Part shown: positions 42,815 to 52,149 of the stretch, in pieces | Numbering within the stretch: position 1 is the stretch's first letter | How the letters are laid out: every line of letters begins with the position of its first letter | Assembly (NCBI RefSeq): GCF_036961565.1 | Contig: NZ_JBAMDD010000011.1 | Coordinates: 91,029-155,028 of the forward strand | Length of the DNA: 64,000 nt | Source: Chitinimonas sp036961565 | GTDB lineage: Bacteria; Pseudomonadota; Gammaproteobacteria; Burkholderiales; Chitinimonadaceae | Reading direction: 5' to 3' | Position numbers and translations under genes: made by a program | The notes under the pieces: model-generated | What the model was told of the DNA's origin: nothing | The model's input: the letters and a program-made list of their open reading frames with translations, nothing else | Database searches by the model: none

Positions 42815-43351
42815 TCAGGCGGCTTCGGCAGGTGCTTCGGCGGCCACTTCGGCCGGAGCTGCACCACCTTGCTTTTTCTCTGCCAGTGCAGCCAGGCCGC
42901 GGGCAAAGCCGGCAACCGGAGCTTGCATAACGTAGAGCAGCTTGGACAGCAGCTCTTCGCGGCTCGGAATGGAAGCAAGTTGGACAACTTCAGCGGCGTT
43001 CAGCGTCTTGCCGTCGAAGGAGCCAGCCTTGACCACGATCTTGTCGTTGGTCTTGGCAAAGTCAGCCAGCACTTTGGCAGCGGCCACCGGGTCGGCAGAA
43101 ATGCCGTACACCAGCGGACCAGCCATGTGGTTGGCCAGATCGGCAAATGCGGTGTCGGCAACAGCGCGGCGTGCCAGCGTGTTTTTCAACACGCGCAGGT
43201 AAACGCCCTTGGCGCGTGCTTCAGCACGCAGCTTGGTCATGGCGCTGACCTGGATGCCACGATATTCGGCCACCACGATGGCTTGAGCCTTGGCAACTTC
43301 TGCCGAGATCTCAGCCACTACAGCCTTTTTATCGTCGAGATTGAGACTCAA
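42815..43351 (-). CDS. rplJ: 50S ribosomal protein L10
   Basis: Stalk base that carries L7/L12 dimers; with L12 it represses its own operon by binding the leader. The 178 residues begin MSLNLDDKKAVVAEISAEVA and have a long Ala-rich tail. The start is TTG, 7 bases after a strong AGGAGG; the family N-terminus supports this start. An L10-leader-like RNA lies upstream. Confidence 0.97.
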   Translation of the reverse strand: MSLNLDDKKAVVAEISAEVAKAQAIVVAEYRGIQVSAMTKLRAEARAKGVYLRVLKNTLARRAVADTAFADLANHMAGPLVYGISADPVAAAKVLADFAKTNDKIVVKAGSFDGKTLNAAEVVQLASIPSREELLSKLLYVMQAPVAGFARGLAALAEKKQGGAAPAEVAAEAPAEAA

Positions 43352-43471
43352 GGTCTACCCTCCTGGAAAATCCTTCCCCACAACGGGGATGGAGCCTAAA
43401 GAAATGGCGACCAATCATCAGGAGAACTAACCGACGCCAGATAGGCGACGGGAGGGAAATCCTGTTCTTGG

Positions 43472-43577
43472 GTACACCATCTGCGTAGGGCGGGGCGACG
43501 CGGACAATTGCTCATCCCGTATCGCTTGCCGATTAAGACAGCAGCACAAAGCACTGCCAGCCCCTACGGTCTTTGAT
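43472..43577 (-). ncRNA. L10 (rplJ) autoregulatory leader
   Basis: The 307 bases between rplA and rplJ hold elements of the known L10 leader: GACCGTAGGGG (about 43572-43562 on the minus strand), TCTTAATC nearby, and CCCTACGCAGATGGTG (43490-43475). CGTAGGG and CCCTACG can pair, closing a branched structure. In E. coli L10-L12 binds this leader to block translation. Nothing else coding was seen in the gap. Confidence 0.7.
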
Positions 43578-43658
43578 AATCCGCGCAGCTCTTGCGAGCA
43601 TTGCGGCCCAAAGTCCGATTAAGGTGCGACTTGCGCCGCACCCCGGTACTACTAAAAC

Positions 43659-44357
43659 TTATGCAGCCAGAACGGTAGCAGCATCAACGCGTACACCGGC
43701 ACCCATGGTGCTGGAGACGGCGATCTTCTTGAAGTACACGCCCTTGGACGATGCTGGCTTGGCCTTTTGCAGGGCGTCGATCAGCGCGGTCAGGTTGGTC
43801 TTCAGATCAGCAGCGTCAAAGCTGGCGCGGCCGATGGTGCTGTGGATGATGCCGTTCTTGTCGGTACGGTACTGAACCTGACCGGCCTTGGCGTTCTTCA
43901 CGGCCTCGGCAGCGTTCGGGGTCACGGTACCCACCTTGGGGTTAGGCATCAGGCCACGCGGGCCGAGGATGGTACCCAGCTGACCGACGATACGCATGGC
44001 GTCCGGCGTGGCGATCACCACGTCGAAGTCCATCATGCCGCCCTTGATCTGCTCTGCCAGGTCTTCGAAACCGACGATGTCAGCACCGGCGCCCTTGGCG
44101 GCTTCGGCATTGGCACCCTGGGCGAACACGGCAACGCGAACGCTCTTGCCGGTGCCCTTGGGCAACACGACCGAACCACGCACAACCTGGTCCGACTTAC
44201 GCGCATCCACGCCCAGGTTGATGGCAACATCAACCGACTCACCGAACTTGGCGGTGGCGCCTTCCTTGACCAGCGACAGTGCTTCGTCGATGGCGTACAG
44301 CTTGTTACGGTCGATCTTGGCCTTCAGGGCTGCGACGCGCTTGGAAACCTTAGCCAT
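43659..44357 (-). CDS. rplA: 50S ribosomal protein L1
   Basis: L1-stalk protein; in E. coli it represses rplK-rplA. The 232 residues include KFGESVDVAINLGVDARKSD, RGLMPNPKVGTVTPNAAEAV and the terminal TMGAGVRVDAATVLAA. It directly abuts rplK. Confidence 0.98.
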   Translation of the reverse strand: MAKVSKRVAALKAKIDRNKLYAIDEALSLVKEGATAKFGESVDVAINLGVDARKSDQVVRGSVVLPKGTGKSVRVAVFAQGANAEAAKGAGADIVGFEDLAEQIKGGMMDFDVVIATPDAMRIVGQLGTILGPRGLMPNPKVGTVTPNAAEAVKNAKAGQVQYRTDKNGIIHSTIGRASFDAADLKTNLTALIDALQKAKPASSKGVYFKKIAVSSTMGAGVRVDAATVLAA

Positions 44358-44789
44358 TTACACACCCTCCACATTCAGGCCCATCGAACGAGCGGAGCCA
44401 GCGATGGTACGCACAGCGGCGTCCAGGTCAGCAGCGGTCAGATCGGGAGTCTTGGTCTTGGCAATATCTTCCAGCTGAGCGCGGGTGATGGTGCCAACCT
44501 TGTCGGTATGGGGCTTGGAGCTGCCCTTGGTGATACCAACAGCCTTCTTGATCAGGATGGTGGCCGGCGGGGTCTTCATCACAAAGGTGAAAGACTTGTC
44601 CGCAAAAGCAGTGATCACCACGGGAATCGGCAGACCAGGCTCAACGCCTTGGGTCTGGGCGTTGAACGCCTTACAGAATTCCATGATGTTCAGGCCGCGC
44701 TGGCCGAGTGCCGGGCCGATGGGTGGCGAGGGGTTAGCCTTGCCAGCCGGCACCTGCAGCTTGATGTAGCCGATAATCTTCTTAGCCAC
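44358..44789 (-). CDS. rplK: 50S ribosomal protein L11
   Basis: GTPase-associated-centre protein needed for stringent RelA activation and thiostrepton binding. The 143 residues include IKLQVPAGKANPSPPIGPAL and GQRGLNIMEFCKAFN. It directly precedes rplA with no gap. Confidence 0.98.
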   Translation of the reverse strand: MAKKIIGYIKLQVPAGKANPSPPIGPALGQRGLNIMEFCKAFNAQTQGVEPGLPIPVVITAFADKSFTFVMKTPPATILIKKAVGITKGSSKPHTDKVGTITRAQLEDIAKTKTPDLTAADLDAAVRTIAGSARSMGLNVEGV

Positions 44790-44837
44790 GGTATGCTCCT
44801 AGAATGGGTACAAACGCAGGCGAACCCGCTCCCCTTG

Positions 44838-44859
44838 ACAAAACCCGGCTTGCGCCAGG
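44838..44859 (-). terminator. Hairpin between nusG and rplK
   Basis: On the minus strand CCTGGC-GCAA-GCCGGG (six pairs, one G-T) followed by TTTTGTC. It resembles a short terminator with a GNRA loop and would separate secE-nusG from rplKAJL. Confidence 0.45.
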
Positions 44860-44893
44860 CACTAAAACAGCCCGAAAGGCAGAACCCGAGAGT

Positions 44894-45427
44894 TTAAACC
44901 TTTTCGACCTGCGAGAAATCAACTTCCACCGGAGTGGCACGACCGAATATCAACACCGACACCTTGAGCTTGCTCTTGTCGTAGTTGACTTCTTCCACGG
45001 TCGCATTGAAGTCCGCGAACGGACCTTCGGTAACGCGCAACACCTGACCCACATCGAACAGGACCTTAGGCTTGGGTTTCTCCACGCCCTCCTGCATCTG
45101 AGCCATGATGCTTTCGACTTCCTTGACCGAGATCGGGGTGGGACGCATGCCCGAACCACCGATAAAGCCGGTCACCTTGGGGGTATTCTTCACCAAGTGC
45201 CAGGTCTCGTCGGTCATTTCCATCTCCACCAGCACATAGCCAGGGAAGAACTTGCGCTCAGTCAGCGCCTTGGTGCCGTTGCGAATTTCCATCACCTCTT
45301 CGACCGGAACCAGAATCTGGCCGAACAGATGTTGCATATCGGAACGATCAATACGCTCCCTGAGTGCCTTCATCACACTCTTCTCGAAACCCGAGTAGGC
45401 ATGAACCACATACCAACGCATCGCCAT
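44894..45427 (-). CDS. nusG: Transcription termination/antitermination protein NusG
   Basis: Binds RNA polymerase clamp and couples it to Rho or S10/ribosome. The 177 residues have the NGN domain (MAMRWYVVHAYSGFEKSVMK) and the C-terminal KOW domain (VLRVTEGPFADFNATVEEVN). GGAG lies 8 bases before the ATG at 45427, so the adjacent upstream TTG is not used. It follows secE. Confidence 0.98.
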   Translation of the reverse strand: MAMRWYVVHAYSGFEKSVMKALRERIDRSDMQHLFGQILVPVEEVMEIRNGTKALTERKFFPGYVLVEMEMTDETWHLVKNTPKVTGFIGGSGMRPTPISVKEVESIMAQMQEGVEKPKPKVLFDVGQVLRVTEGPFADFNATVEEVNYDKSKLKVSVLIFGRATPVEVDFSQVEKV

Positions 45428-45449
45428 CAAGCATTCTCCGGGGAATAAA

Positions 45450-45806
45450 TCAGCCGCCGCGCTTCAACAAGAGGTCGTAGAGCAGCCAGCTCAGACCGGA
45501 ATCAACCAGCCACATGAACAACGACAACACCACGGTAAAGACAAAGACCGCACCGGTCATTTGCCAGACTTCCTTCTTGGAAGGCCAGACGACCTTCTCG
45601 GCTTCCTTGACGGAATCACGGGCGTAATCGACAAAGTCACGGCCAGGCACGGAGAACCACACCACCGTCACGGCAAACAGCACACCCGCCAACACAGACA
45701 CCACGCGCAGTGCTTGCTGATCGGCCGGCAACAGGTAGTAGCCGGCAATACCGGCAGCCACCAGCACCAAGGCGGCGAACAACTTCAATTTGTCTACTTT
45801 TTCCAT
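45450..45806 (-). CDS. secE: Preprotein translocase subunit SecE
   Basis: Small membrane subunit clamping SecY. The 118 residues give three membrane helices, as in E. coli, with the conserved cytosolic amphipathic VKEAEKVVWPSKKEVWQMT before the last one. It starts 28 bases after a hairpin that follows tRNA-Trp and has no strong ribosome-binding site. Confidence 0.97.
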   Translation of the reverse strand: MEKVDKLKLFAALVLVAAGIAGYYLLPADQQALRVVSVLAGVLFAVTVVWFSVPGRDFVDYARDSVKEAEKVVWPSKKEVWQMTGAVFVFTVVLSLFMWLVDSGLSWLLYDLLLKRGG

Positions 45807-45834
45807 GCGTCGGCTTTTGCCCGAAAATAAAGAC

Positions 45835-45860
45835 AGCCGCTTTCCAGTCGGAAAACGGCT
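45835..45860 (-). terminator. Hairpin between tRNA-Trp and secE
   Basis: Minus strand AGCCGTTTTCC-GACT-GGAAAGCGGCT, 11 pairs with one G-T, followed by GTCTTTATTTTC. It may end part of the tRNA-tuf transcripts and so reduce secE-nusG expression. Confidence 0.55.
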
Positions 45861-45892
45861 CTCTTAGAAAGTTAACACAACCACTTGTTAGG

Positions 45893-45968
45893 TGGCAGGC
45901 GAGGAGGGTCTCGAACCCCCAACCCCCGGTTTTGGAGACCGGTGCTCTGCCAATTGAGCTACTCGCCT
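45893..45968 (-). tRNA. tRNA-Trp (CCA)
   Basis: 76 bases with CCA encoded. Acceptor AGGCGAG/CTCGCCT, D arm GCTC/GAGC, anticodon stem CCGGT/ACCGG with loop CTCCAAA (anticodon CCA), T loop TTCGAGA, discriminator G. It lies between tuf2 and secE. Confidence 0.97.
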
Positions 45969-46018
45969 GCAAAGTCGCAAGCGCAGCTAACGCCACGCCC
46001 ACAACCTGAAACTCTTTA

Positions 46019-47209
<1,191 letters not shown>

Positions 47210-47248
47210 TTTGGAGTCCTTGATTGCGAATAGAAACGTATCAAGCGA

Positions 47249-47323
<75 letters not shown>

Positions 47324-47340
47324 ATTCCACACAAAACAGA

Positions 47341-47414
47341 TGGAGCGGGTGAAGGGAATCGAACCCTCGTCGTAAGCTTGGAAGGCTTCTGCTCTACCAT
47401 TGAGCTACACCCGC
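47341..47414 (-). tRNA. tRNA-Gly (TCC)
   Basis: 74 bases with CCA encoded. Acceptor GCGGGTG/CACCCGC-type ends, D arm GCTC/GAGC, anticodon loop CTTCCAA (anticodon TCC), T loop TTCGATT, discriminator T as usual for tRNA-Gly. Confidence 0.97.
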
Positions 47415-47484
47415 TCGACAAGACCTCTAAACCCACTTGCCACGCGGAGCACTTCACACCGCGACGCTACCTACTTCTGAATTC

Positions 47485-47569
<85 letters not shown>

Positions 47570-47583
47570 TGAATGAGCGGCGC

Positions 47584-47612
47584 ATTATGGTGGTGCTTTA
47601 GCCCCCTGTCAA
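47584..47612 (-). promoter_or_regulatory. Promoter of the tRNA-Tyr/Gly/Thr-tuf2 operon
   Basis: Minus strand TTGACA (47612-47607), 17 bases, CATAAT (47589-47584), with discriminator GCGCCGC. Perfect -35, 5-of-6 -10, and GC-rich discriminator as in stringently controlled stable-RNA promoters. Confidence 0.85.
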
Positions 47613-47685
47613 ACACTTCCTGCAAAAAAATCTCACAAATTCGCTAAGTGGTTGTTAGGCATCAACATTGCTTAGGAGCTTCATC

Positions 47686-48681
47686 ATGCAAAACCAAGCA
47701 AACCCCAAGGCCTGCCCACCACGCAAACAGCGGGGAAATGCCCTGCTTATTTTCTTTTTACTGGTTGCGATGGGGATGTTGAGCCTGCTGGTCAGCAAAT
47801 TAGCTAGCCAACCCGGCCTGCCACTGCCGCAGACAGAAACGACAAAGGAGCTTGCTGAAGCTAAGGAAGTGCTGATGGGCATCATCGTAAGCCAGTTAGG
47901 CTCAGACGGTCGCCTGCCAGCTGCACTGATAACACCCGACAATTGGCAAACCAGACGCTTGGACTATGCGACCTACGGGCTAACCCCCGCCAGAGAGCCA
48001 ACCAGCCCTTTGTGGTATGCCTCCTCCGGATATCCCTTGTTTGACATCGACAATCGCCACTGGTTAAGGCTTTGTAATGGCAACAGCCCATCTATTGATG
48101 AGCTTGCCCTAGTGATCATCGCGCCAGGACAAGCGCTTGCCAGCCAAGTCAATCGGAACGCCAGCAACCCCAATGACAATGTCAATTTCTATCTGGAAGG
48201 TATTGCAGGGGCAACAACAGACTGCACGGCACCACTCAACAACGCCAGCAATAACGGTGTCTTGATTGCTGCCAGCGCGACAAGCACATTCAACGACCAC
48301 CCCATCGCCATCAGCAAGAAAGATATCACCGACCGGCTCGCACGCTGGATAGCCAATGATCTCGACAGCCACGCCATCACCAACGGCGAATACCCAGCCC
48401 CCGCCGCAGATTTCGGAAACTGCAGCAGCCCCGGCGCACTCCTGCCGTATGGCCCAGGCTGCGCACTCACAGCAACTGCGCCATGGCTGAATGGCAGTAG
48501 CAATATGTACGCTAACATCAGGTACATTCAAATTAGCGACACCGAGGTTGAGCTCAGCTTCGGCACCTGCCCAGCCCCTCTACCAGCCGCACCACCTGCC
48601 ACCTATCAATACACGCTATACAGGCTAGAGTGGCAAAACTCACGCACCGAAATTAGTACGAGCATCAGGACATGCCCATGA
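47686..48681 (+). CDS. Pilin-like (PilX-type) protein lacking Glu5
   Basis: 331-residue protein of unknown function with a type IV pilin-like N-terminus: basic leader ending KQRG, then the hydrophobic helix NALLIFFLLVAMGMLSLLVS. Position +5 after the Gly is Ile, not the usual Glu, as in some PilX-type minor pilins. Residues about 50-80 (LAEAKEVLMGIIVSQLGSDG then RLP) resemble the next gene's LEEAREALLGFAIANGRLPC, so the two are probably paralogues. Several Cys lie in the C-terminal half. AGGAG sits 7 bases before the ATG at 47686. It overlaps the next gene by 10 bases. Confidence 0.65.
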   Translation: MQNQANPKACPPRKQRGNALLIFFLLVAMGMLSLLVSKLASQPGLPLPQTETTKELAEAKEVLMGIIVSQLGSDGRLPAALITPDNWQTRRLDYATYGLTPAREPTSPLWYASSGYPLFDIDNRHWLRLCNGNSPSIDELALVIIAPGQALASQVNRNASNPNDNVNFYLEGIAGATTDCTAPLNNASNNGVLIAASATSTFNDHPIAISKKDITDRLARWIANDLDSHAITNGEYPAPAADFGNCSSPGALLPYGPGCALTATAPWLNGSSNMYANIRYIQISDTEVELSFGTCPAPLPAAPPATYQYTLYRLEWQNSRTEISTSIRTCP

Positions 48682-49526
48682 AGGCCCTACCCGCACCGAC
48701 CAGGCACCAAGGCTTCACGCTGGCCGAAGTAGCCACCGTCATGGTGATTGTCGCCCTGGTGCTGGGTGGCTTCATGATGAGCCTGCCTACGCAACTAGAG
48801 CAGCAGCGAACGCGCGCCACAGATGACACACTGGAAGAGGCCAGAGAAGCCCTGCTCGGGTTTGCCATTGCCAATGGCCGGCTCCCCTGCCCCGCCTCCG
48901 CCACCAGCAACGGCCAGGAGTCCTTTTGCAGCAATGCAGTCGGCGGTTGCGGCGCAGCTACGACCATCCTGCCGATCCATGGCCGCTGCACCAACCCTTT
49001 CAACGGCTTCCTGCCAGCTGTTGCGCTAGGCATTTCCAATACCGATGGCAGCGGCTATGCCACTGATGGATCAAGCAATCTGCCGGCCCACCGATTGAGA
49101 TACGCCGTTGCAACACAATTCGATATTACTACCAACACCTATACCTTTACCGCACCGGGAGGAATGCGCAGTATCGTGCGCAGTGCCACGGGATTCGCTG
49201 GCCTGAACCCCAATCTCAACGTCTGCAGCACCGCCGTCGGCGTCACCCCTACCAACTGCGCCATCGCGCCGGCTCCCACAGCGATCGCGGAGGCCCTTCC
49301 GGCCATCATCTACACCCCCGGCGCCAATGCAGTCTCCGGCGGAACCGGCCCCGATGAAGCCGCCAACCCCAACCCGAATAGCCCCAACAACGATGCCGTA
49401 TTTGTCTGGCATAACCGTCAAAGCCAGGACACCACCCTGCCTGGCGGGCCCTTCGACGACCAGATGGTATGGCTATCGGCCCCTCTCCTTTACAACAGGC
49501 TAGTCACCGCCGGGCAATTGCCTTAG
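48672..49526 (+). CDS. Prepilin-type protein (type II/IV pseudopilin family)
   Basis: 284-residue predicted pseudopilin: 14-residue leader ending in Gly, then FTLAEVATVMVIVALVLGGF with Glu at +5, a PilD-type cleavage site. The following LEEAREALLGFAIANGRLPC is typical of a family of betaproteobacterial prepilin-like proteins; the rest is Cys- and Gly/Asn-rich. The ATG at 48672 overlaps the upstream gene; an ATG two codons later is also possible. The stop overlaps the convergent kinase stop by 4 bases. Function unknown; a minor pilin or secretion pseudopilin is likely. Confidence 0.75.
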   Translation: MPMKALPAPTRHQGFTLAEVATVMVIVALVLGGFMMSLPTQLEQQRTRATDDTLEEAREALLGFAIANGRLPCPASATSNGQESFCSNAVGGCGAATTILPIHGRCTNPFNGFLPAVALGISNTDGSGYATDGSSNLPAHRLRYAVATQFDITTNTYTFTAPGGMRSIVRSATGFAGLNPNLNVCSTAVGVTPTNCAIAPAPTAIAEALPAIIYTPGANAVSGGTGPDEAANPNPNSPNNDAVFVWHNRQSQDTTLPGGPFDDQMVWLSAPLLYNRLVTAGQLP

Positions 49527-51268
49527 CACCCGCCAGATTCGTGAGCGTCACCTTCCTCCCGCTCGCCAGACGGCTGCCCGTCAGGGATGAGGAAGAAGCG
49601 CACGCACCCTGGCCGGTTCTCGGCAAGATTCAGGCGCGCCCCATGCGCCACCGCCATCCGCGCCGCCTGATACAAACCCAAGCCAAAGCCAGAAGCAGAC
49701 TCCACTGGCGCCTGCAGCAACTTGGCTACCAGCGATGCCGGCACAGGCTCACCATCATCCTCCACCCAAAGGCTGCCGCGCTCATCCAACCCGGCGCTGA
49801 TCACCAGCGTGTCGGCGACAGCACGCTTGTTCAAGGCATTCTGCAATAGGTTGTCTATTACGCAGTCGTATAACTCGGCCGACACCGGCGGACTCTCCAA
49901 AGGCAAAGGGTGAAGCGCGATTCCGGCATCGGCATAGCGTATGGCAACGCCCTGCCACCAAACAGCTGCGGGCAGCGTAGTCTGGTGCCCGAAGTCGCCC
50001 CCCGTCGGCGCACTCAACTTCCCCAGCGTTACCGCCAGCCGCCGCCCTATCTCCGGCAACTGCCTGGCGTACAGGCTAGCCAGTCTATGGGGGTCACTGC
50101 TGACCTGGGCCGCACCGATCAAGCCCTGCAAGGCCTGCAGCAGATTTTTGATGTCGTGGGTCAGGCGCGCGCCCGTCTCGTACACCGCCTCTATATAAAC
50201 ATGCTCCGCCAGCCTGGCCTCGCGCTGTTTGGCCAGGTAGAGCTGCTCCAGCAGACGCACTGCCAGTTGCAGTTGCAACCTGTGCGCCGTGGTAATCGCC
50301 CCCCGCGTATTCAGCATTAGTTGCAAACCTCCCGCCGTCAGCGAGATACCCGCCCCACGCCTAACACCAAACTCCCCCTCCCCGCCCGGCCCGCGCCAAT
50401 GCCCGCCCGCCACCCAGGGCAGCATCAGCAATGCCCGCAATGCTGCCTGCAGAAATGCCTCAGCATCCGTCTCTCGGCCATAGTGCGCCGTCACCTGTGC
50501 CGACCACAGCTCAAAAGGGGCGCCCAACTGGAATAGCTGGGCCGAGAACAAGGCCCCTATACCGGCAAAGCCACCCAGCGGATTCCACAATAGGGCCAAG
50601 GCTGCCAGCAGCCCACCGGTCGCCACCAGCATGGTGGCCAAGGCAGCCACATACGGGTACTGCCAGCCACGCACCAAGGCCGCAGTGCCCAGCGAGACCA
50701 GCAGGGTCAGCAAGAGCAGCAACAGGCTGTAGAGAAAATCCAGCGCTTGCGCCTGCGGTGGCTCGGCCGCCGGTATGGGCCACACGGCCAACAGCAGCAG
50801 GCCCGCTGGCAACAAATAGGACACCACTCGTGGCCAGGGCGGCGCCTGCAGCAGCGCGGCCGGCAATAGCTGCAGCCAGAGCAAGAGCAGCGCCAACAAG
50901 GCCAGGCCCAGATGCAGCCGGCGCAAGCCAGGTTCTTGCATACCCGCTGCCCGCCCACCCACCAGCGCCGCCACCAGTGCTATCCAACCCAACAGCAAGG
51001 CTGGGCCTGCGAACAGTGCCAAGGCCAGCGCCGCCGCCCCCATCCCCACCAGCCCCCGACCACTGACGGCACGCTGGGGCGCATAGACCGGTTGCCACAG
51101 CAGCAACAGGCCCAGCTGCGCCAGCAACAGCAGACGCAAGGCCGCATGCCCCTGCGGCAGCCAGGCCGCCAAAAATAGCAGCCACACTAGCAGCAGGGGC
51201 AACCAGCGCAAGCGCACCTCAGGCGCCAGCAGTTTGCGCGACAGCACAGACAACCAATCAAACGACAT
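49523..51268 (-). CDS. Membrane sensor histidine kinase
   Basis: 581 residues. Residues about 20-290 form roughly eight or more very hydrophobic segments (Leu/Ala-rich); no periplasmic sensor domain, HAMP or PAS is obvious. A helical linker precedes the H-box RLTHDIKNLLQAL with His371. The ATPase part has DNLLQNA (N box, 472-478), VEDDGEP (G1, about 502-508) and GFGLGLY (G2, 527-533). No response regulator is adjacent, so it looks orphan. It is divergent from a pilin gene that has a sigma-54 promoter, which suggests a PilS-like role, but similarity to PilS itself was not shown. GGAG precedes the ATG by 5 bases. Confidence 0.85.
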   Translation of the reverse strand: MSFDWLSVLSRKLLAPEVRLRWLPLLLVWLLFLAAWLPQGHAALRLLLLAQLGLLLLWQPVYAPQRAVSGRGLVGMGAAALALALFAGPALLLGWIALVAALVGGRAAGMQEPGLRRLHLGLALLALLLLWLQLLPAALLQAPPWPRVVSYLLPAGLLLLAVWPIPAAEPPQAQALDFLYSLLLLLLTLLVSLGTAALVRGWQYPYVAALATMLVATGGLLAALALLWNPLGGFAGIGALFSAQLFQLGAPFELWSAQVTAHYGRETDAEAFLQAALRALLMLPWVAGGHWRGPGGEGEFGVRRGAGISLTAGGLQLMLNTRGAITTAHRLQLQLAVRLLEQLYLAKQREARLAEHVYIEAVYETGARLTHDIKNLLQALQGLIGAAQVSSDPHRLASLYARQLPEIGRRLAVTLGKLSAPTGGDFGHQTTLPAAVWWQGVAIRYADAGIALHPLPLESPPVSAELYDCVIDNLLQNALNKRAVADTLVISAGLDERGSLWVEDDGEPVPASLVAKLLQAPVESASGFGLGLYQAARMAVAHGARLNLAENRPGCVRFFLIPDGQPSGEREEGDAHESGGC

Positions 51269-51374
51269 TCAGGCTCCGACGATATGCCGACAGGGGCTGT
51301 TGAAATCACAACATCAGCAAGTGTTAATATGCCAACAGCAAGCTGACAAGCGGCTCAAGCTGGACTATAGATAT

Positions 51375-51390
51375 TGGCACATGCATTGCT
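51375..51390 (+). promoter_or_regulatory. Sigma-54 (-24/-12) promoter of the pilin gene
   Basis: TGGCACATGCATTGCT: the -24 GG (51376-51377) and -12 GC (51388-51389) are 10 bases apart, as required, and the sequence matches consensus TGGCAC-N5-TTGC throughout. Predicted start is near 51401, giving a 46-base leader with AGGAG before the pilin ATG. Upstream at 51296-51339 is a 7-base inverted repeat GCTGTTG/CAACAGC that may be an activator site. Confidence 0.8.
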
Positions 51391-51446
51391 TAGTGTTTGC
51401 TCAGCTCGCCTTCGAGCGAAATTCCCTACAGCAGGAGATTGCCCCC

Positions 51447-52106
51447 ATGAATTCCATCGCGCGCAAACAGCAGGGTTTCACCCTGATCGAAATTGCCATC
51501 GTCCTCGTCATCATCGGCCTGCTGCTGGGCGGTGTGCTCAAAGGCCAGGAGATGATAGAAAACGGCAAGGTCAAGAATGCCGTCAACGACTTCAATGGCA
51601 CCGCCGCCGCCCTCAACGCCTACCGCGACCGCTTCCGTGCCATGCCGGGTGACGATAGTGCTGGCGCAGCCGCCATCACCACGCGTGGTGCCAACTGGGT
51701 CGGCATACCTGAGGGCGACGGCAACGGCATCGTCGCCTCCACCAATGCCCAGACCTTCACTGGCGCTGGCGAGAACGAAATCTTCTGGCGCCAAATGCGT
51801 GCTGCTGGCTTGATCAGTGGCGACCCTGCCGCCACTGCCATCGATTCGCTGCCTCGTAACGCCTTTGGCGGTCTTACCGGCATCTCTAATGCCGTCGTCG
51901 GCATACAGGGCCTGTCGCTGTGCATGTCGCGCGTACCTGGTAAGGCTGCCGCAGCCCTGGATGTACAACTGGATGATGGCACGCCCAATCGCGGCTCCTT
52001 CCGCGCCACAATCAGCGCAGCTGGCGCCAACACCGCGCCTGGCGCCCAGCCCACCGTCCCCTATTCGGAAGACAGCGTCTACACAGTCTGCCGCCAGATC
52101 GCCTGA
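51447..52106 (+). CDS. Type IV pilin-like protein under sigma-54 control
   Basis: 219-residue prepilin: 10-residue leader MNSIARKQQG, then FTLIEIAIVLVIIGLLLGGV with Glu at +5. The next segment (LKGQEMIENGKVKNAVNDFN) matches a pseudopilin/minor-pilin group common in betaproteobacteria. Two Cys at 159 and 215 could form the C-terminal disulphide loop of pilins. The ATG at 51447 follows AGGAG by 9 bases. It is a single gene with a strong downstream terminator and a sigma-54 promoter. Major pilin versus pseudopilin cannot be decided here. Confidence 0.85.
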   Translation: MNSIARKQQGFTLIEIAIVLVIIGLLLGGVLKGQEMIENGKVKNAVNDFNGTAAALNAYRDRFRAMPGDDSAGAAAITTRGANWVGIPEGDGNGIVASTNAQTFTGAGENEIFWRQMRAAGLISGDPAATAIDSLPRNAFGGLTGISNAVVGIQGLSLCMSRVPGKAAAALDVQLDDGTPNRGSFRATISAAGANTAPGAQPTVPYSEDSVYTVCRQIA

Positions 52107-52124
52107 CGCTAGCAAGACACACCC

Positions 52125-52149
52125 AGCCCGCCACCCGGCGGGCTTTTTT
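52125..52149 (+). terminator. Terminator after the sigma-54-driven pilin gene
   Basis: Perfect 8-bp stem AGCCCGCC/GGCGGGCT with an ACCC loop and a T6 tract (52144-52149). It immediately abuts the convergent antiporter stop codon. Confidence 0.88.

Noticed and set aside
47657..47672. Sigma-54-like GG/GC pair upstream of the gene at 47686
   Set aside because: Spacing is right (AGGCATCAACATTGCT), but the predicted start at about 47683 would leave the AGGAG ribosome-binding site at 47674-47678 untranscribed.
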